In this document: piece by piece, positions 1 through 6,985 of the stretch
Layout: every line of letters starts with the position of its first letter
Position numbering within the stretch: position 1 is the stretch's first letter
From: Candidatus Solibacter sp.
Lineage (GTDB): Bacteria; Acidobacteriota; Terriglobia; Bryobacterales; Bryobacteraceae
Assembly: GCA_026394025.1 (NCBI GenBank)
Contig: JAPKZC010000442.1
Location: 1-7,428 of the forward strand
Reading direction: 5' to 3'
Length of the DNA stretch: 7,428 bases
Program-made: the position numbers and the translations under genes
Notes under the pieces: generated by a model
What the model was told of the DNA's origin: nothing
The model's input: the letters and a program-made list of their open reading frames with translations, nothing else
Database searches by the model: none

Positions 1-1
1 G

Positions 2-1453
2 CATATCCCCATCGACACTGCGGGGGACTGGTCGGACGTCGAAATCACGTTCCCCGACCTTACGCCACGACGGTTCTGGGACGATCTCGAAGAGGACGTC
101 CGAAGCGGTATCCGGCAACTCTTCTTAGATGGCATCCGAAGCGGCAGGATCGCGCGGCATCAACTTGAGTCCCTCGCCGCCGGCAATGATCGGGAAAAGG
201 ATGACGATTTCGTGGCGCGTTTGCTCCTCGCCTTCGGCGACCTCGGCGTTCAGGTCGATGACAATCCCGTGGTCGTGGAGCCATCATGGCAGAGCGCTCC
301 TCCCGGCGACGACTACGACGAGCATGACGGCAATGGCTATCGGCCGCTGGCAGAAGAGGCCGTCACTTTCCTGGAGGACCTGAACTCAGCCATCGGTGAT
401 CCATTCAACGCGTACCTGAAGGACATCGGTCGGAATCAGCTTCTTTCGCGCGACGAAGAAACGGCGCTAAGCAAAGAGATGGAAGAAGGCTTGGCGGAAG
501 CCGTAAGCACGATCAGCGAGTGTGAGCCCGCAATTGCTGAGATTATTCGGGTCGCGGAATCTATCGGTCGGGGCGAAACGCTGCTGGAAGTCATGATCGA
601 TCCGGACGCTCCCGATACAAGCGCCGTACTTGACGAAGACAATGCCACGACAATCAACGATCTGATCGTACCCGACGGCGACGACGACGAAAACAGCGGT
701 TCCACCAACGATCATTCCGCTGACGACCTCGCGAACCGTGTTGCTAGAATTCGCGAACTGCACCGTCTGGCGTTCGCGAAGGCATCGTCTGAGAAACCAA
801 GTGCTTTGACTGCAATCAGCGACGAGGTGAAGTCCCTGCATCTGTCCTGGGGTTTCACCGAGCATCTGTGCAAGATCGCAAGACGGAAGGGATCCGATGG
901 TGATAAGTGTCAGCGGATCGAGGCAGCTCTCTCAAGGGCCAGCCGCGCGAGGGAGCGATTCGCCGAGGCCAACCTCAGATTGGTGATTTCAATTGCTAGA
1001 AAATACGGCAAGTCTGGTCTGCTCTTGCCGGATCTGATTCAGGAAGGCAACATCGGCCTGCTGAAAGCCGTGAGCCGATTTGACTACCGTCGCGGATTCA
1101 AATTCTCAACCTACGGGACCTGGTGGATTCGTCAATCCATCACCCGAGCGATTGCCAATCAGTCCCGGACCATCCGTCTCCCCGTGCATATGACCGAGGC
1201 CGTTAACAAAGTTATGAGAGTGCAGCGCCAGCTGCTCCAGGAACTCGGGCGCGATCCCACCCCTGAAGATCTGGCGACGCGACTTCAATTGCCTGTCGGC
1301 AAAGTCAACAGAATTCTTCGGTCTGCGGAGGAGCCGGTACCGCTGGAAACTCCGCGAACAGACTGCAAGAGTTCTCAAGACCATGAAGCCCCGCGAGGAA
1401 CAGATCATCAAAATGCGCTTCGGCCTTGCGGACGGCAGCGAGCAAACGCTTGA
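2..1453 (+). CDS. RpoD-like sigma-70 factor, N-terminal part (regions 1.1 to 3.1), open at left edge, frame-disrupted
   Basis: The product would bind core RNA polymerase and recognise promoter -10 elements. The frame is open from base 2 with no ATG, GTG or TTG before GTG 212, so the true start probably lies left of the window. GTG 212, with AAGGA ten bases upstream, would cut region 1.1 in half. Domains: a region 1.1-like segment at about 116-240 (pattern LxxxGxxxGxI, ending GDLGVQV); region 1.2 at about 395-500 (DPFNAYLKDIG); a shortened proteobacterial non-essential region at about 500-960; region 2 from about 962 (AEANLRLVISIARKYG, DLIQEGNIGLLKAV, TWWIRQSITRAI); region 3.0/3.1 at about 1194-1330. 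Similarity ends at VPLETP (1337-1354). The last 32 codons to TGA 1451-1453 are out-of-frame and resemble nothing. Region 3.2 is missing and region 4 follows in another frame. The family identity is secure; whether the gene is functional is not. Confidence 0.85.
   Translation, partial: HIPIDTAGDWSDVEITFPDLTPRRFWDDLEEDVRSGIRQLFLDGIRSGRIARHQLESLAAGNDREKDDDFVARLLLAFGDLGVQVDDNPVVVEPSWQSAPPGDDYDEHDGNGYRPLAEEAVTFLEDLNSAIGDPFNAYLKDIGRNQLLSRDEETALSKEMEEGLAEAVSTISECEPAIAEIIRVAESIGRGETLLEVMIDPDAPDTSAVLDEDNATTINDLIVPDGDDDENSGSTNDHSADDLANRVARIRELHRLAFAKASSEKPSALTAISDEVKSLHLSWGFTEHLCKIARRKGSDGDKCQRIEAALSRASRARERFAEANLRLVISIARKYGKSGLLLPDLIQEGNIGLLKAVSRFDYRRGFKFSTYGTWWIRQSITRAIANQSRTIRLPVHMTEAVNKVMRVQRQLLQELGRDPTPEDLATRLQLPVGKVNRILRSAEEPVPLETPRTDCKSSQDHEAPRGTDHQNALRPCGRQRANA
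1346..1358 (+). other. Deletion and frameshift junction inside the sigma factor gene
   Basis: Sigma-70 coding similarity runs to LETP in the frame of the N-terminal part. It resumes immediately as LREQTARVLKTM in the frame that leads into region 4. In E. coli RpoD about 29 residues (the sigma finger and linker, with a GDFIED-type motif) separate these two points; here they are absent. The five bases CTCCG at 1350-1354 can be read both as the end of Thr-Pro and as the start of Leu-Arg. This is what a deletion between short direct repeats would leave. A single base error in sequencing would not remove about 90 bases. Confidence 0.75.
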
Positions 1454-1631
1454 AGAGATTGGGCAGCGCTTTAAACTTACCCGCGAACGAATCCGCCAGA
1501 TCGAAGCCAAGGCGCTACGTAAGCTCCGGCATCCAGCGCGCAGCAATCGCCTTCTTGCGCTTTGGTGTGTGGGCCATACAGCCGCGGATGATGCGCAAGA
1601 CGACGAGGAGATCAACGATGATTCCGAGTAG
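1383..1631 (+). CDS. RpoD-like sigma-70 factor, region 4 fragment with acidic tail
   Basis: This 82-residue frame encodes a complete sigma region 4, which normally contacts the promoter -35 element and the polymerase beta flap. Residues 1-14 (MKPREEQIIKMRFG) and 33-48 (TRERIRQIEAKALRKL) are close to RpoD; the second is the helix-turn-helix recognition segment. Recognisable sigma coding starts earlier, at about 1350, so the fragment was once continuous with the upstream part. ATG 1383 has no strong ribosome binding site (only AAGA-like bases), so independent translation is uncertain. After the usual RpoD end (about residue 58) there are roughly 24 additional residues, mostly acidic (ADDAQDDEEINDDSE). 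The stop codon at 1629-1631 lies inside the ATPase gene, which overlaps by 14 bases. It is either the relic C-terminus of a broken gene or the smaller half of a two-part sigma. Confidence 0.7.
   Translation: MKPREEQIIKMRFGLADGSEQTLEEIGQRFKLTRERIRQIEAKALRKLRHPARSNRLLALWCVGHTAADDAQDDEEINDDSE
1605..1610 (+). promoter_or_regulatory. Ribosome binding site of the ATPase gene
   Basis: GAGGAG lies seven bases before ATG 1618, inside the last codons of the sigma region-4 frame. It decides the ATPase start. The frame is also open upstream to ATG 1426, but the 64 codons between are shadow of sigma region 4. The overlap suggests coupling to translation of the upstream frame. Confidence 0.7.
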
Positions 1632-3120
1632 GTCGCGCAATGTCCCTCCGAAGGCGAGCGCGATGATCGAGGCTCTTCGCGGGCTTGGATACACCTCGGG
1701 GAGCGCCCTCGCCGACCTTATCGACAACAGTATTTCCGCGCACGCCACAGACGTCGCCATTTCGTTCTTCTGGAAAGGGTCGGCGAGCAGAATCACCGTT
1801 CTCGACAATGGCGACGGGATGGACGATGGCGAGCTCGAGCGGGCTATGCGATTGGGCGAGCGCAGTCCGCTCGATACGAGAAGTGCCACAGACTTAGGAC
1901 GCTTCGGTCTGGGTCTCAAGACGGCATCGTTCTCACAGTGCCGCAGGCTGACCGTTGCGAGTAAGAAAGAAGGTGAAGTCCATTGTCTTCGCTGGGACCT
2001 GGACCTCCTCGCGGCCAGCGAGGACGGCGGATGGCATCTACTGGAAGGCGCGGCGCCAGGATCTGAAACGGTCCTCGACAGTCTGAATGGGTTCCCTTCC
2101 GGGACGTTGGCGCTTTGGGAGGTGCTCGACCGGGTAGTCGTCCCAGGCTTCACCGAACAGGACTTTCTGGACCTGATGGATAGGATCGAATCCCACCTGG
2201 CAATGGTGTTTCACCGCTACCTGGGCGGGTCCCGTCCGAGACTGCGCTTGACGATTAACGGACGGCAGGTGGCCCCCTGGGATCCATTCCTTTCGATCCA
2301 CCCCGCCACATGGTCATCCCCGATCGACCCAGTGGTAGTTGATTCCGGCGCAATTGAAGTTCAATGCCATGTTCTACCGCACAAGGACCGGTTGAGTGAA
2401 CAGGAGTATTTGTCAGCCGCCGGGCCCGATGGATGGACGGCACAGCAGGGGTTTTACGTGTACCGGAACGAGCGGCTGCTCCTGGCAGGGAATTGGCTCG
2501 GCCTGGGGCCGGCACGGCTTTGGACGAAAGAAGAGGCGCACAGGCTGGCAAGAATACGACTCGATATTCCAAATACCGCCGATTCGGAGTGGAAGATCGA
2601 TATCAGGAAGTCAACCGCACGTCCGCCAATAACTGCGCGGAGCAGGCTCACGCGATTGGCCGAAGACACTCGCGAACGGGCCCGGCGAGTCTTTGCCCAT
2701 CGTGGACAGATAGTGCCTGTTGCCGGTGGTCAACTGGTCCAGGCTTGGCGGGCGGAGCATTTCCGGGACGGCATGAGATATCGGATCGATGTCAATCATC
2801 CAGCGGTGAAGGCCGTTCTTGACGATGCTGGGAGCCTCGGTCCTCAGATTACGGCGATGCTACGCATCATTGAGGAGACCATCCCTGTCCAGAGGATTTG
2901 GCTGGACACGACAGAATCGAAAGAAACACCACGGACTGGCTTCGCCGGAGCGGCCCCGGCGGAAGTGGTCGGCGTCCTCGATGTGATGTATAGGAATCTG
3001 ACAGGCCGAAAGGGCCTGTCGCCTGCGCTGGCGCGAGAACAGCTGCTGCGCACGGAGCCATTCCATAACTATCCCGACCTCGTGATGGATCTACCCGACG
3101 TTCCGAACCCCGAACAGTGA
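1618..3120 (+). CDS. MORC/MutL-like GHKL ATPase of a Z1/AIPR defence operon
   Basis: A 500-residue cytoplasmic ATPase, probably a nucleotide-gated DNA clamp. The GHKL (Bergerat) fold motifs are in order: N box at residues 31-41 (LADLIDNSISA, Mg-binding Asn37), G1 box DNGDGM at 63-68, and G2 box DLGRFGLGLKTAS at 92-104. A transducer-like segment follows with WKIDIRKS at 325-332; Lys331 is a candidate for the lysine that reaches the ATP in MutL and MORC proteins. The residue four before Asn37, normally a catalytic Glu, is Asp33. The C-terminal third (about 370-500) has no motif I recognise. There are no signal peptide or membrane segments. It is placed immediately before the Z1 helicase gene, seven bases apart. 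By position and fold it is the MutL component of the Mza-type system (Gao et al., 2020, from memory; I believe mzaB). The fold is certain; the defence role is inferred from context. Confidence 0.9.
   Translation: MIPSRSRNVPPKASAMIEALRGLGYTSGSALADLIDNSISAHATDVAISFFWKGSASRITVLDNGDGMDDGELERAMRLGERSPLDTRSATDLGRFGLGLKTASFSQCRRLTVASKKEGEVHCLRWDLDLLAASEDGGWHLLEGAAPGSETVLDSLNGFPSGTLALWEVLDRVVVPGFTEQDFLDLMDRIESHLAMVFHRYLGGSRPRLRLTINGRQVAPWDPFLSIHPATWSSPIDPVVVDSGAIEVQCHVLPHKDRLSEQEYLSAAGPDGWTAQQGFYVYRNERLLLAGNWLGLGPARLWTKEEAHRLARIRLDIPNTADSEWKIDIRKSTARPPITARSRLTRLAEDTRERARRVFAHRGQIVPVAGGQLVQAWRAEHFRDGMRYRIDVNHPAVKAVLDDAGSLGPQITAMLRIIEETIPVQRIWLDTTESKETPRTGFAGAAPAEVVGVLDVMYRNLTGRKGLSPALAREQLLRTEPFHNYPDLVMDLPDVPNPEQ
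3000..3020 (+). repeat. Perfect 8-bp inverted repeat with 5-base loop inside the ATPase gene
   Basis: GACAGGCC (3000-3007) and GGCCTGTC (3013-3020) are exact reverse complements around the loop GAAAG. The stem sits about 100 bases before the ATPase stop codon. No T-run follows, so it is not an intrinsic terminator. It may be chance or an mRNA hairpin that affects the ATPase-to-helicase transition. Confidence 0.5.
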
Positions 3121-3122
3121 GG
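3117..3122 (+). promoter_or_regulatory. Ribosome binding site of the Z1 helicase gene
   Basis: GTGAGG overlaps the ATPase stop codon (TGA 3118-3120) and lies five bases before the GTG start at 3128. It supports this GTG as the start and suggests termination-reinitiation coupling between ATPase and helicase. Confidence 0.6.
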
Positions 3123-3127
3123 CAAAC

Positions 3128-5977
3128 GTGAATTCAGCGGCGACCGAAACCCAACAGAAGGTGGTCAAATTCGTTCAGGAACTTCTTCTAGATGAAGAGG
3201 ACAGGTCCTCGATAACCCCAGCGCTCATAGCCGGGAAGATCGAGATTGTGATCCGGATGAACCCCAAGTGGGGAGAGGGTCTGGACAGGGACGCGGTCAC
3301 CGATGAACTGATCAGGCGTTTCAGCCTGTGGATCGGCCAGGACACGATGCTTCGCAGCGATGCCGGTCATGTCCAGTGGTTGAACGCTGCACGTCGGCGA
3401 GAATGGCGCTACTGGCAGCGGTACCGCGAATGGCTCGAACGAAAACTGTCGTTCAGGGCTGTCGAGGCGCTTGATCGGTCAAGTGACACGATCCTCGGTT
3501 TGTTGGAAGATCCGACACGGGATGGCCCCTGGGATCGGCGAGGCCTTGTTGTAGGACATGTCCAGTCCGGGAAAACTGGGAACTACACCGGACTTATCTG
3601 CAAAGCAGCCGACGCTGGTTACAAGATCATCATCGTTCTTGCCGGACTCCACAACAACCTCAGATCGCAAACCCAGATGCGCCTTGACGAAGGGTTCCTG
3701 GGGTTCGAAACGAAGCCCGTCGCGGACGAGATCAGGATAATCGGCGTTGGCGAGATCGATGGAGATCCGGCCATACGGCCGAACTACGCCACTAACCGAT
3801 CAGACAAAGGAGATTTCAGCACCAGTGTTGCGAAAAATCTCGGTATCACACCCGAGCAGCGACCCTGGCTGTTTGTCGTCAAAAAAAACAAAACGGTTCT
3901 TGATCGTCTGTACAGTTGGCTCAGGGACCACGTCGCGAACACGCAAGATCAGGTCACTGGCAGGAGGATCGTAACGCACCTGCCACTGATGCTGATCGAT
4001 GACGAAGCCGACCACGCATCTGTCGACACCGGCGAGCAACTTTTTGACAGCGACGGCCAGCCAGACGAAGATCACCAGCCAACGGCCATCAACAGGTGCG
4101 TTCGACGGATCCTCTATGCGTTTACCAGGTCCGCATATGTCGGGTATACGGCGACGCCGTTCGCAAACATATTCATCCACGAAAGGGGCGCCACTCGCAA
4201 CGAAGGTCCTGACCTCTTTCCATCTGCCTTCATCATTAACCTCGCGGCGGCCTCCAGTTATGTGGGGCCGGCGAGAGTGTTTGGGCTCAAATCCGGTGAC
4301 GAGCGCGGGCTTCCCCTCATCCGGCCAATCACGGACTACACCTCGCATGATGGGCAAGGTGGGTGGATACCGCAGAATCACAAGAACTGGCACCAGCCGC
4401 TCTATCACGGGCAGGATGCCATGCCTCCTTCACTTGCGGAGGCGATCGACGCCTTCGTCCTGGTTTGCGCCATCCGGTGTCAACGCGGGCAGGCAAATGA
4501 GCATTCCTCAATGCTTATCCATGTTACCCGCTTCACCGCCGTGCAACATGCGGTGCACCATCAGGTCGAGGAATACATCCGTCACATGCGCCAGAGGTTG
4601 CTCCGCGGTATCGATCACGAGCCAATACTGGATAGGTTGAAGACGTTATGGGAAAAGGACTTCCGACCGACGGCAGCGGAGCTTCGCACCACGTATCCCG
4701 ACTTGGCTATTCCCGGCGACGGGAAGTGGGAGGACATCATGGCCGTGCTTCCCGACGTTCTGCCCGATGTTCAGCTCAAGATGATCAACGGTACCGCGAA
4801 AGACGCACTGGATTATACGGACAGCCAAGGTGCCGGGTTGAAAGTCATCGCGATTGGCGGGGATAAGCTCGCACGGGGATTGACCCTGGAAGGCCTCTGC
4901 GTGAGCTACTTTCTGCGAGCCTCCCGCATGTACGACACGCTGATGCAGATGGGACGGTGGTTCGGGTATCGCCCCGGTTACTTGGACCTCTGTCGCCTCT
5001 ACACCACGCCGGAATTGTTGGAATGGTTCGGACACATCACCGAGGCCGCTGAAGAGTTGAGAGAGGAATTCGATCTGATGGCTGCAAGTGGTTCCACGCC
5101 ACGGGAATATGGCCTGAAGGTGCAATCACATTCCATCCTGATGGTTACATCGCGGTTGAAGATGCGAACCGCAAGGAACCTAATGCTATCTTTCAGCGGG
5201 CAGTTGCTGGAAACTGTTGCGCTCTACCGCGATCCCGAGATTTTGAAGCGGAACCTGGAAGCCCTGAGGAGTCTGGTGTCACGTATTCCTGCACCACAGT
5301 TCGATCCGGAACGCATACGCAACGGCAGCCGGAGCCAGTGGCAAGGCTGCCTTTGGGAGAACGTCCCGGCCTCAGACGTTGCAGACTTCCTGACGGCATA
5401 TCGAACGCACCCGGAGGCGTACCGAGTCAATAGCGCTCTCCTGAGCGAGTTTATCCGTTCGATGGTGACTGTCGGCGAACTTACGCACTGGACCATCGCC
5501 CTCATCGGAGGCGGCCAAGGCAGCGACCTCGATGTTGGCAGTGGCATTACAGTCAGCATGCTGCAGAGGAGCTCCGACGGCAATGAAAATCGCTATTCGA
5601 TCGGTAGACTGATGTCACCCCGTGACGAGTCGATTGACCTTGACGAACCAGCGTGGATTGCAGCGCTCTCCGCTACGCGTGAGGCATGGCGCGCCGATCC
5701 AGCCCGCCTCAAGACCAGCAAGGAACCGGATGCCCCAAGCGGCCCTGCCGTCCGGAAGATTCGCGGGTTCGGGGCCGACGGGATTCCGGCGCATCCAGAC
5801 AGAGGTGTCCTTGCCTTGTACGCTCTGGACCCGATGAAAGCGGACGCGAACTTCCCGGAGGGCACCCCTCCAATCATTGCGTTTGGCGTCAGTTTTCCGG
5901 GAAGCAACTCGGGGCTCAAGGTCGAGTATAAGGTGAACAATGTTCTCTGGGAGCAGGAATATGGCCCGGCAGACTGA
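3128..5977 (+). CDS. Z1 domain superfamily II helicase-like protein
   Basis: A 949-residue protein, likely an ATP-driven DNA translocase or helicase. Superfamily II motifs in order: Walker A GHVQSGKT at residues 143-150; motif Ia-like segment AGLHNNLRSQTQ at 172-183; Walker B DEAD at 292-295 within LIDDEADH; motif III-like GYTATPFANI at 339-348. The second half contains the Z1 signature: GGDKLARGLTLEGL at 577-590 (motif V-like) and MQMGRWFGYRPGYLDLCR at 606-623 (motif VI-like, with candidate arginine fingers Arg610 and Arg615). The C-terminal end (about 800-949) carries the ALYALDP and IAFGVSFP strands that I associate with this family. Start is GTG 3128, supported by the site at 3117-3122. 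The last 17 bases overlap the nuclease gene. Walker A, Walker B and motif VI all look intact, so it should be active. It corresponds to the Z1 member of Mza-type systems (I believe mzaC). An A8 run at 3881-3888 is unusual for this GC-rich gene. Confidence 0.93.
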   Translation: MNSAATETQQKVVKFVQELLLDEEDRSSITPALIAGKIEIVIRMNPKWGEGLDRDAVTDELIRRFSLWIGQDTMLRSDAGHVQWLNAARRREWRYWQRYREWLERKLSFRAVEALDRSSDTILGLLEDPTRDGPWDRRGLVVGHVQSGKTGNYTGLICKAADAGYKIIIVLAGLHNNLRSQTQMRLDEGFLGFETKPVADEIRIIGVGEIDGDPAIRPNYATNRSDKGDFSTSVAKNLGITPEQRPWLFVVKKNKTVLDRLYSWLRDHVANTQDQVTGRRIVTHLPLMLIDDEADHASVDTGEQLFDSDGQPDEDHQPTAINRCVRRILYAFTRSAYVGYTATPFANIFIHERGATRNEGPDLFPSAFIINLAAASSYVGPARVFGLKSGDERGLPLIRPITDYTSHDGQGGWIPQNHKNWHQPLYHGQDAMPPSLAEAIDAFVLVCAIRCQRGQANEHSSMLIHVTRFTAVQHAVHHQVEEYIRHMRQRLLRGIDHEPILDRLKTLWEKDFRPTAAELRTTYPDLAIPGDGKWEDIMAVLPDVLPDVQLKMINGTAKDALDYTDSQGAGLKVIAIGGDKLARGLTLEGLCVSYFLRASRMYDTLMQMGRWFGYRPGYLDLCRLYTTPELLEWFGHITEAAEELREEFDLMAASGSTPREYGLKVQSHSILMVTSRLKMRTARNLMLSFSGQLLETVALYRDPEILKRNLEALRSLVSRIPAPQFDPERIRNGSRSQWQGCLWENVPASDVADFLTAYRTHPEAYRVNSALLSEFIRSMVTVGELTHWTIALIGGGQGSDLDVGSGITVSMLQRSSDGNENRYSIGRLMSPRDESIDLDEPAWIAALSATREAWRADPARLKTSKEPDAPSGPAVRKIRGFGADGIPAHPDRGVLALYALDPMKADANFPEGTPPIIAFGVSFPGSNSGLKVEYKVNNVLWEQEYGPAD
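3881..3889 (+). other. A8 homopolymer followed by C, possible slippery site in the helicase gene
   Basis: Eight A then C encode Lys-Lys-Asn (residues 251-253) between the Walker A and DEAD motifs. The heptamer A-AAA-AAC lies in the phase needed for -1 slippage. After slippage the ribosome would meet TGA at 3901-3903, giving a roughly 257-residue product with Walker A but no Walker B. Replication slippage in the run would also inactivate the gene. Neither event is demonstrated. Confidence 0.35.
5949..5953 (+). promoter_or_regulatory. Ribosome binding site of the nuclease gene
   Basis: GGGAG lies seven bases before ATG 5961, inside the end of the helicase gene. The alternative ATG 5940 has an AAGGTGA only three bases upstream, too close to be good, so 5961 is preferred. 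Confidence 0.55.
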
Positions 5978-6983
5978 GCACGACGAACTTCTATCCGCAT
6001 GGCGAGCTCTTGGCGGCAGCGCCGGAGGCACCGAGGGTTGGAGCACGATTCCACTTGCGCTCACTGGACCTCGCAGGCTTCGTGCCGGCAGGCATTTCCC
6101 CGGAAACGAAGAAGCGTTGTTGGTTGGCTTCACCTCGGTGCATGTGCCGCCGGCCGCTCAGTTGCCCCAAGGCCAAGGCTTTCTGGTGTCGCATATCGAT
6201 TTGGGAGCCGAGGGCGGTGGCGTGCTTTGGCTGGCGTTGTCACGCCGGGCGGGAGGCAGCCTCGACATGTTCACGATGATGGCACTCGACGTCATCGCGA
6301 CCCTGAATGCCGGCAGCACCACTGCCGAAGACAGGCTCTTCCAGCTCTTCCTTGCGAGAATACGCGCCTGGCAGGATTTCATGCGGCGCGGAACGGATAC
6401 AACGCTGGGCCCCGAAGCAGAGATAGGGCTATTCGGAGAGTTGGTATTCCTGCGCGGCGTGATGGATGCCGGCTTGCCTGCGGTTGTGGCCATCGAGGGT
6501 TGGGTCGGACCGCTGAACGGCATCCAGGATTTTGTTTTCGGAGGTGGCGCGGTCGAGGTCAAAACCACCATAGCCACCGCCGGGTTTCCGGCTACAATCG
6601 GATCCTTGGATCAGCTGGATGACTCGATTCGACAGCCCCTCTTTCTGGCGGCTGTACGAATTCGCCTGGATTCATCCGGCATGTCCCTTCCCACGCTCAT
6701 CGAGGATGCGCGCACATTTTTGGGTGAGGACCCAGCAGCCCAACATATGCTCAACGTCAAACTCATTCACGCTGGATACCTGGACGCGGTATCGGAGCAC
6801 TACAAGCGGACCTTCGCACATGTATCGACAAAGGTCCTTCGCGTTGGGGATGGATTCCCTCGCTTTACAAGGGCCAGTGTTCCGGCACAGGTCATCGCGG
6901 TCCGTTACGAGTTGGAGATCGATGGCATAGAAGCCGACCCCGTTGCGGTCCGCGTCGCGCTCGATCAACTGGGGGTGATGTAG
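5961..6983 (+). CDS. PD-(D/E)XK motif nuclease, DUF4420 type
   Basis: A 340-residue predicted DNA endonuclease of the restriction-endonuclease fold. The active-site pattern is visible: Glu160 in GLFGELVFL, then Asp190 in GIQDFVF, then Glu199-x-Lys201 in AVEVKTT. Together these make the D-(E)xK metal-binding core preceded by a helix Glu. The N-terminal 140 residues lack motifs I can name; the C-terminal 130 residues are likely structural and family-specific. All catalytic residues are present, so it should be active. The start at ATG 5961 overlaps the helicase stop (5975-5977) by 17 bases, and AIPR follows two bases after the stop, so it is embedded in the operon. It is the expected DUF (PF14390-like) component of Mza-type systems (I believe mzaD). 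The most likely role is cutting DNA delivered by the Z1 translocase. The substrate, and whether cutting is sequence- or modification-specific, cannot be read from the sequence. Confidence 0.85.
   Translation: MARQTEHDELLSAWRALGGSAGGTEGWSTIPLALTGPRRLRAGRHFPGNEEALLVGFTSVHVPPAAQLPQGQGFLVSHIDLGAEGGGVLWLALSRRAGGSLDMFTMMALDVIATLNAGSTTAEDRLFQLFLARIRAWQDFMRRGTDTTLGPEAEIGLFGELVFLRGVMDAGLPAVVAIEGWVGPLNGIQDFVFGGGAVEVKTTIATAGFPATIGSLDQLDDSIRQPLFLAAVRIRLDSSGMSLPTLIEDARTFLGEDPAAQHMLNVKLIHAGYLDAVSEHYKRTFAHVSTKVLRVGDGFPRFTRASVPAQVIAVRYELEIDGIEADPVAVRVALDQLGVM
6971..6978 (+). promoter_or_regulatory. Ribosome binding site of the AIPR gene
   Basis: GGGGGTGA lies seven bases before ATG 6986, within the final codons of the nuclease gene. 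Together with the two-base gap after the nuclease stop, it supports ATG 6986 as the start and coupled translation. Confidence 0.6.
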
Positions 6984-6985
6984 CC

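Noticed and set aside
212..214. GTG 212 as the start of the sigma factor
   Set aside because: An AAGGA lies ten bases upstream, so it is possible. However, the codons before it match sigma region 1.1 and the frame is open to the left edge, so the start is more likely outside the window.
1426..1617. Upstream extension of the ATPase frame to ATG 1426
   Set aside because: These 64 codons are the shadow of sigma region 4 in another frame. The GHKL similarity starts after ATG 1618, which has a good ribosome binding site.
3000..3020. Intrinsic terminator between ATPase and helicase genes
   Set aside because: The hairpin has no following T-run and lies inside coding sequence well before the stop codon.
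3418..3430. Palindrome GCGGTACCGC at 3418 and repeat of CGGTACCGCGAA at 4789-4800
   Set aside because: Both copies lie inside conserved helicase coding in different frames, and a single 12-base repeat is expected by chance in a sequence of this length.
3800..4408. Long minus-strand open frame (202 residues)
   Set aside because: It lies opposite the conserved DEAD motif region of the helicase, has no recognisable domain and is a typical GC-rich shadow frame.
3999..4640. Plus-strand open frame of 213 residues inside the helicase gene
   Set aside because: Its composition is Ser/Thr/Arg-rich shadow sequence, while the helicase frame carries conserved motifs across the same bases.
5940..5960. 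ATG 5940 as the nuclease start
   Set aside because: The candidate ribosome binding site is only three bases away. ATG 5961 has GGGAG at seven bases and loses no recognisable domain.
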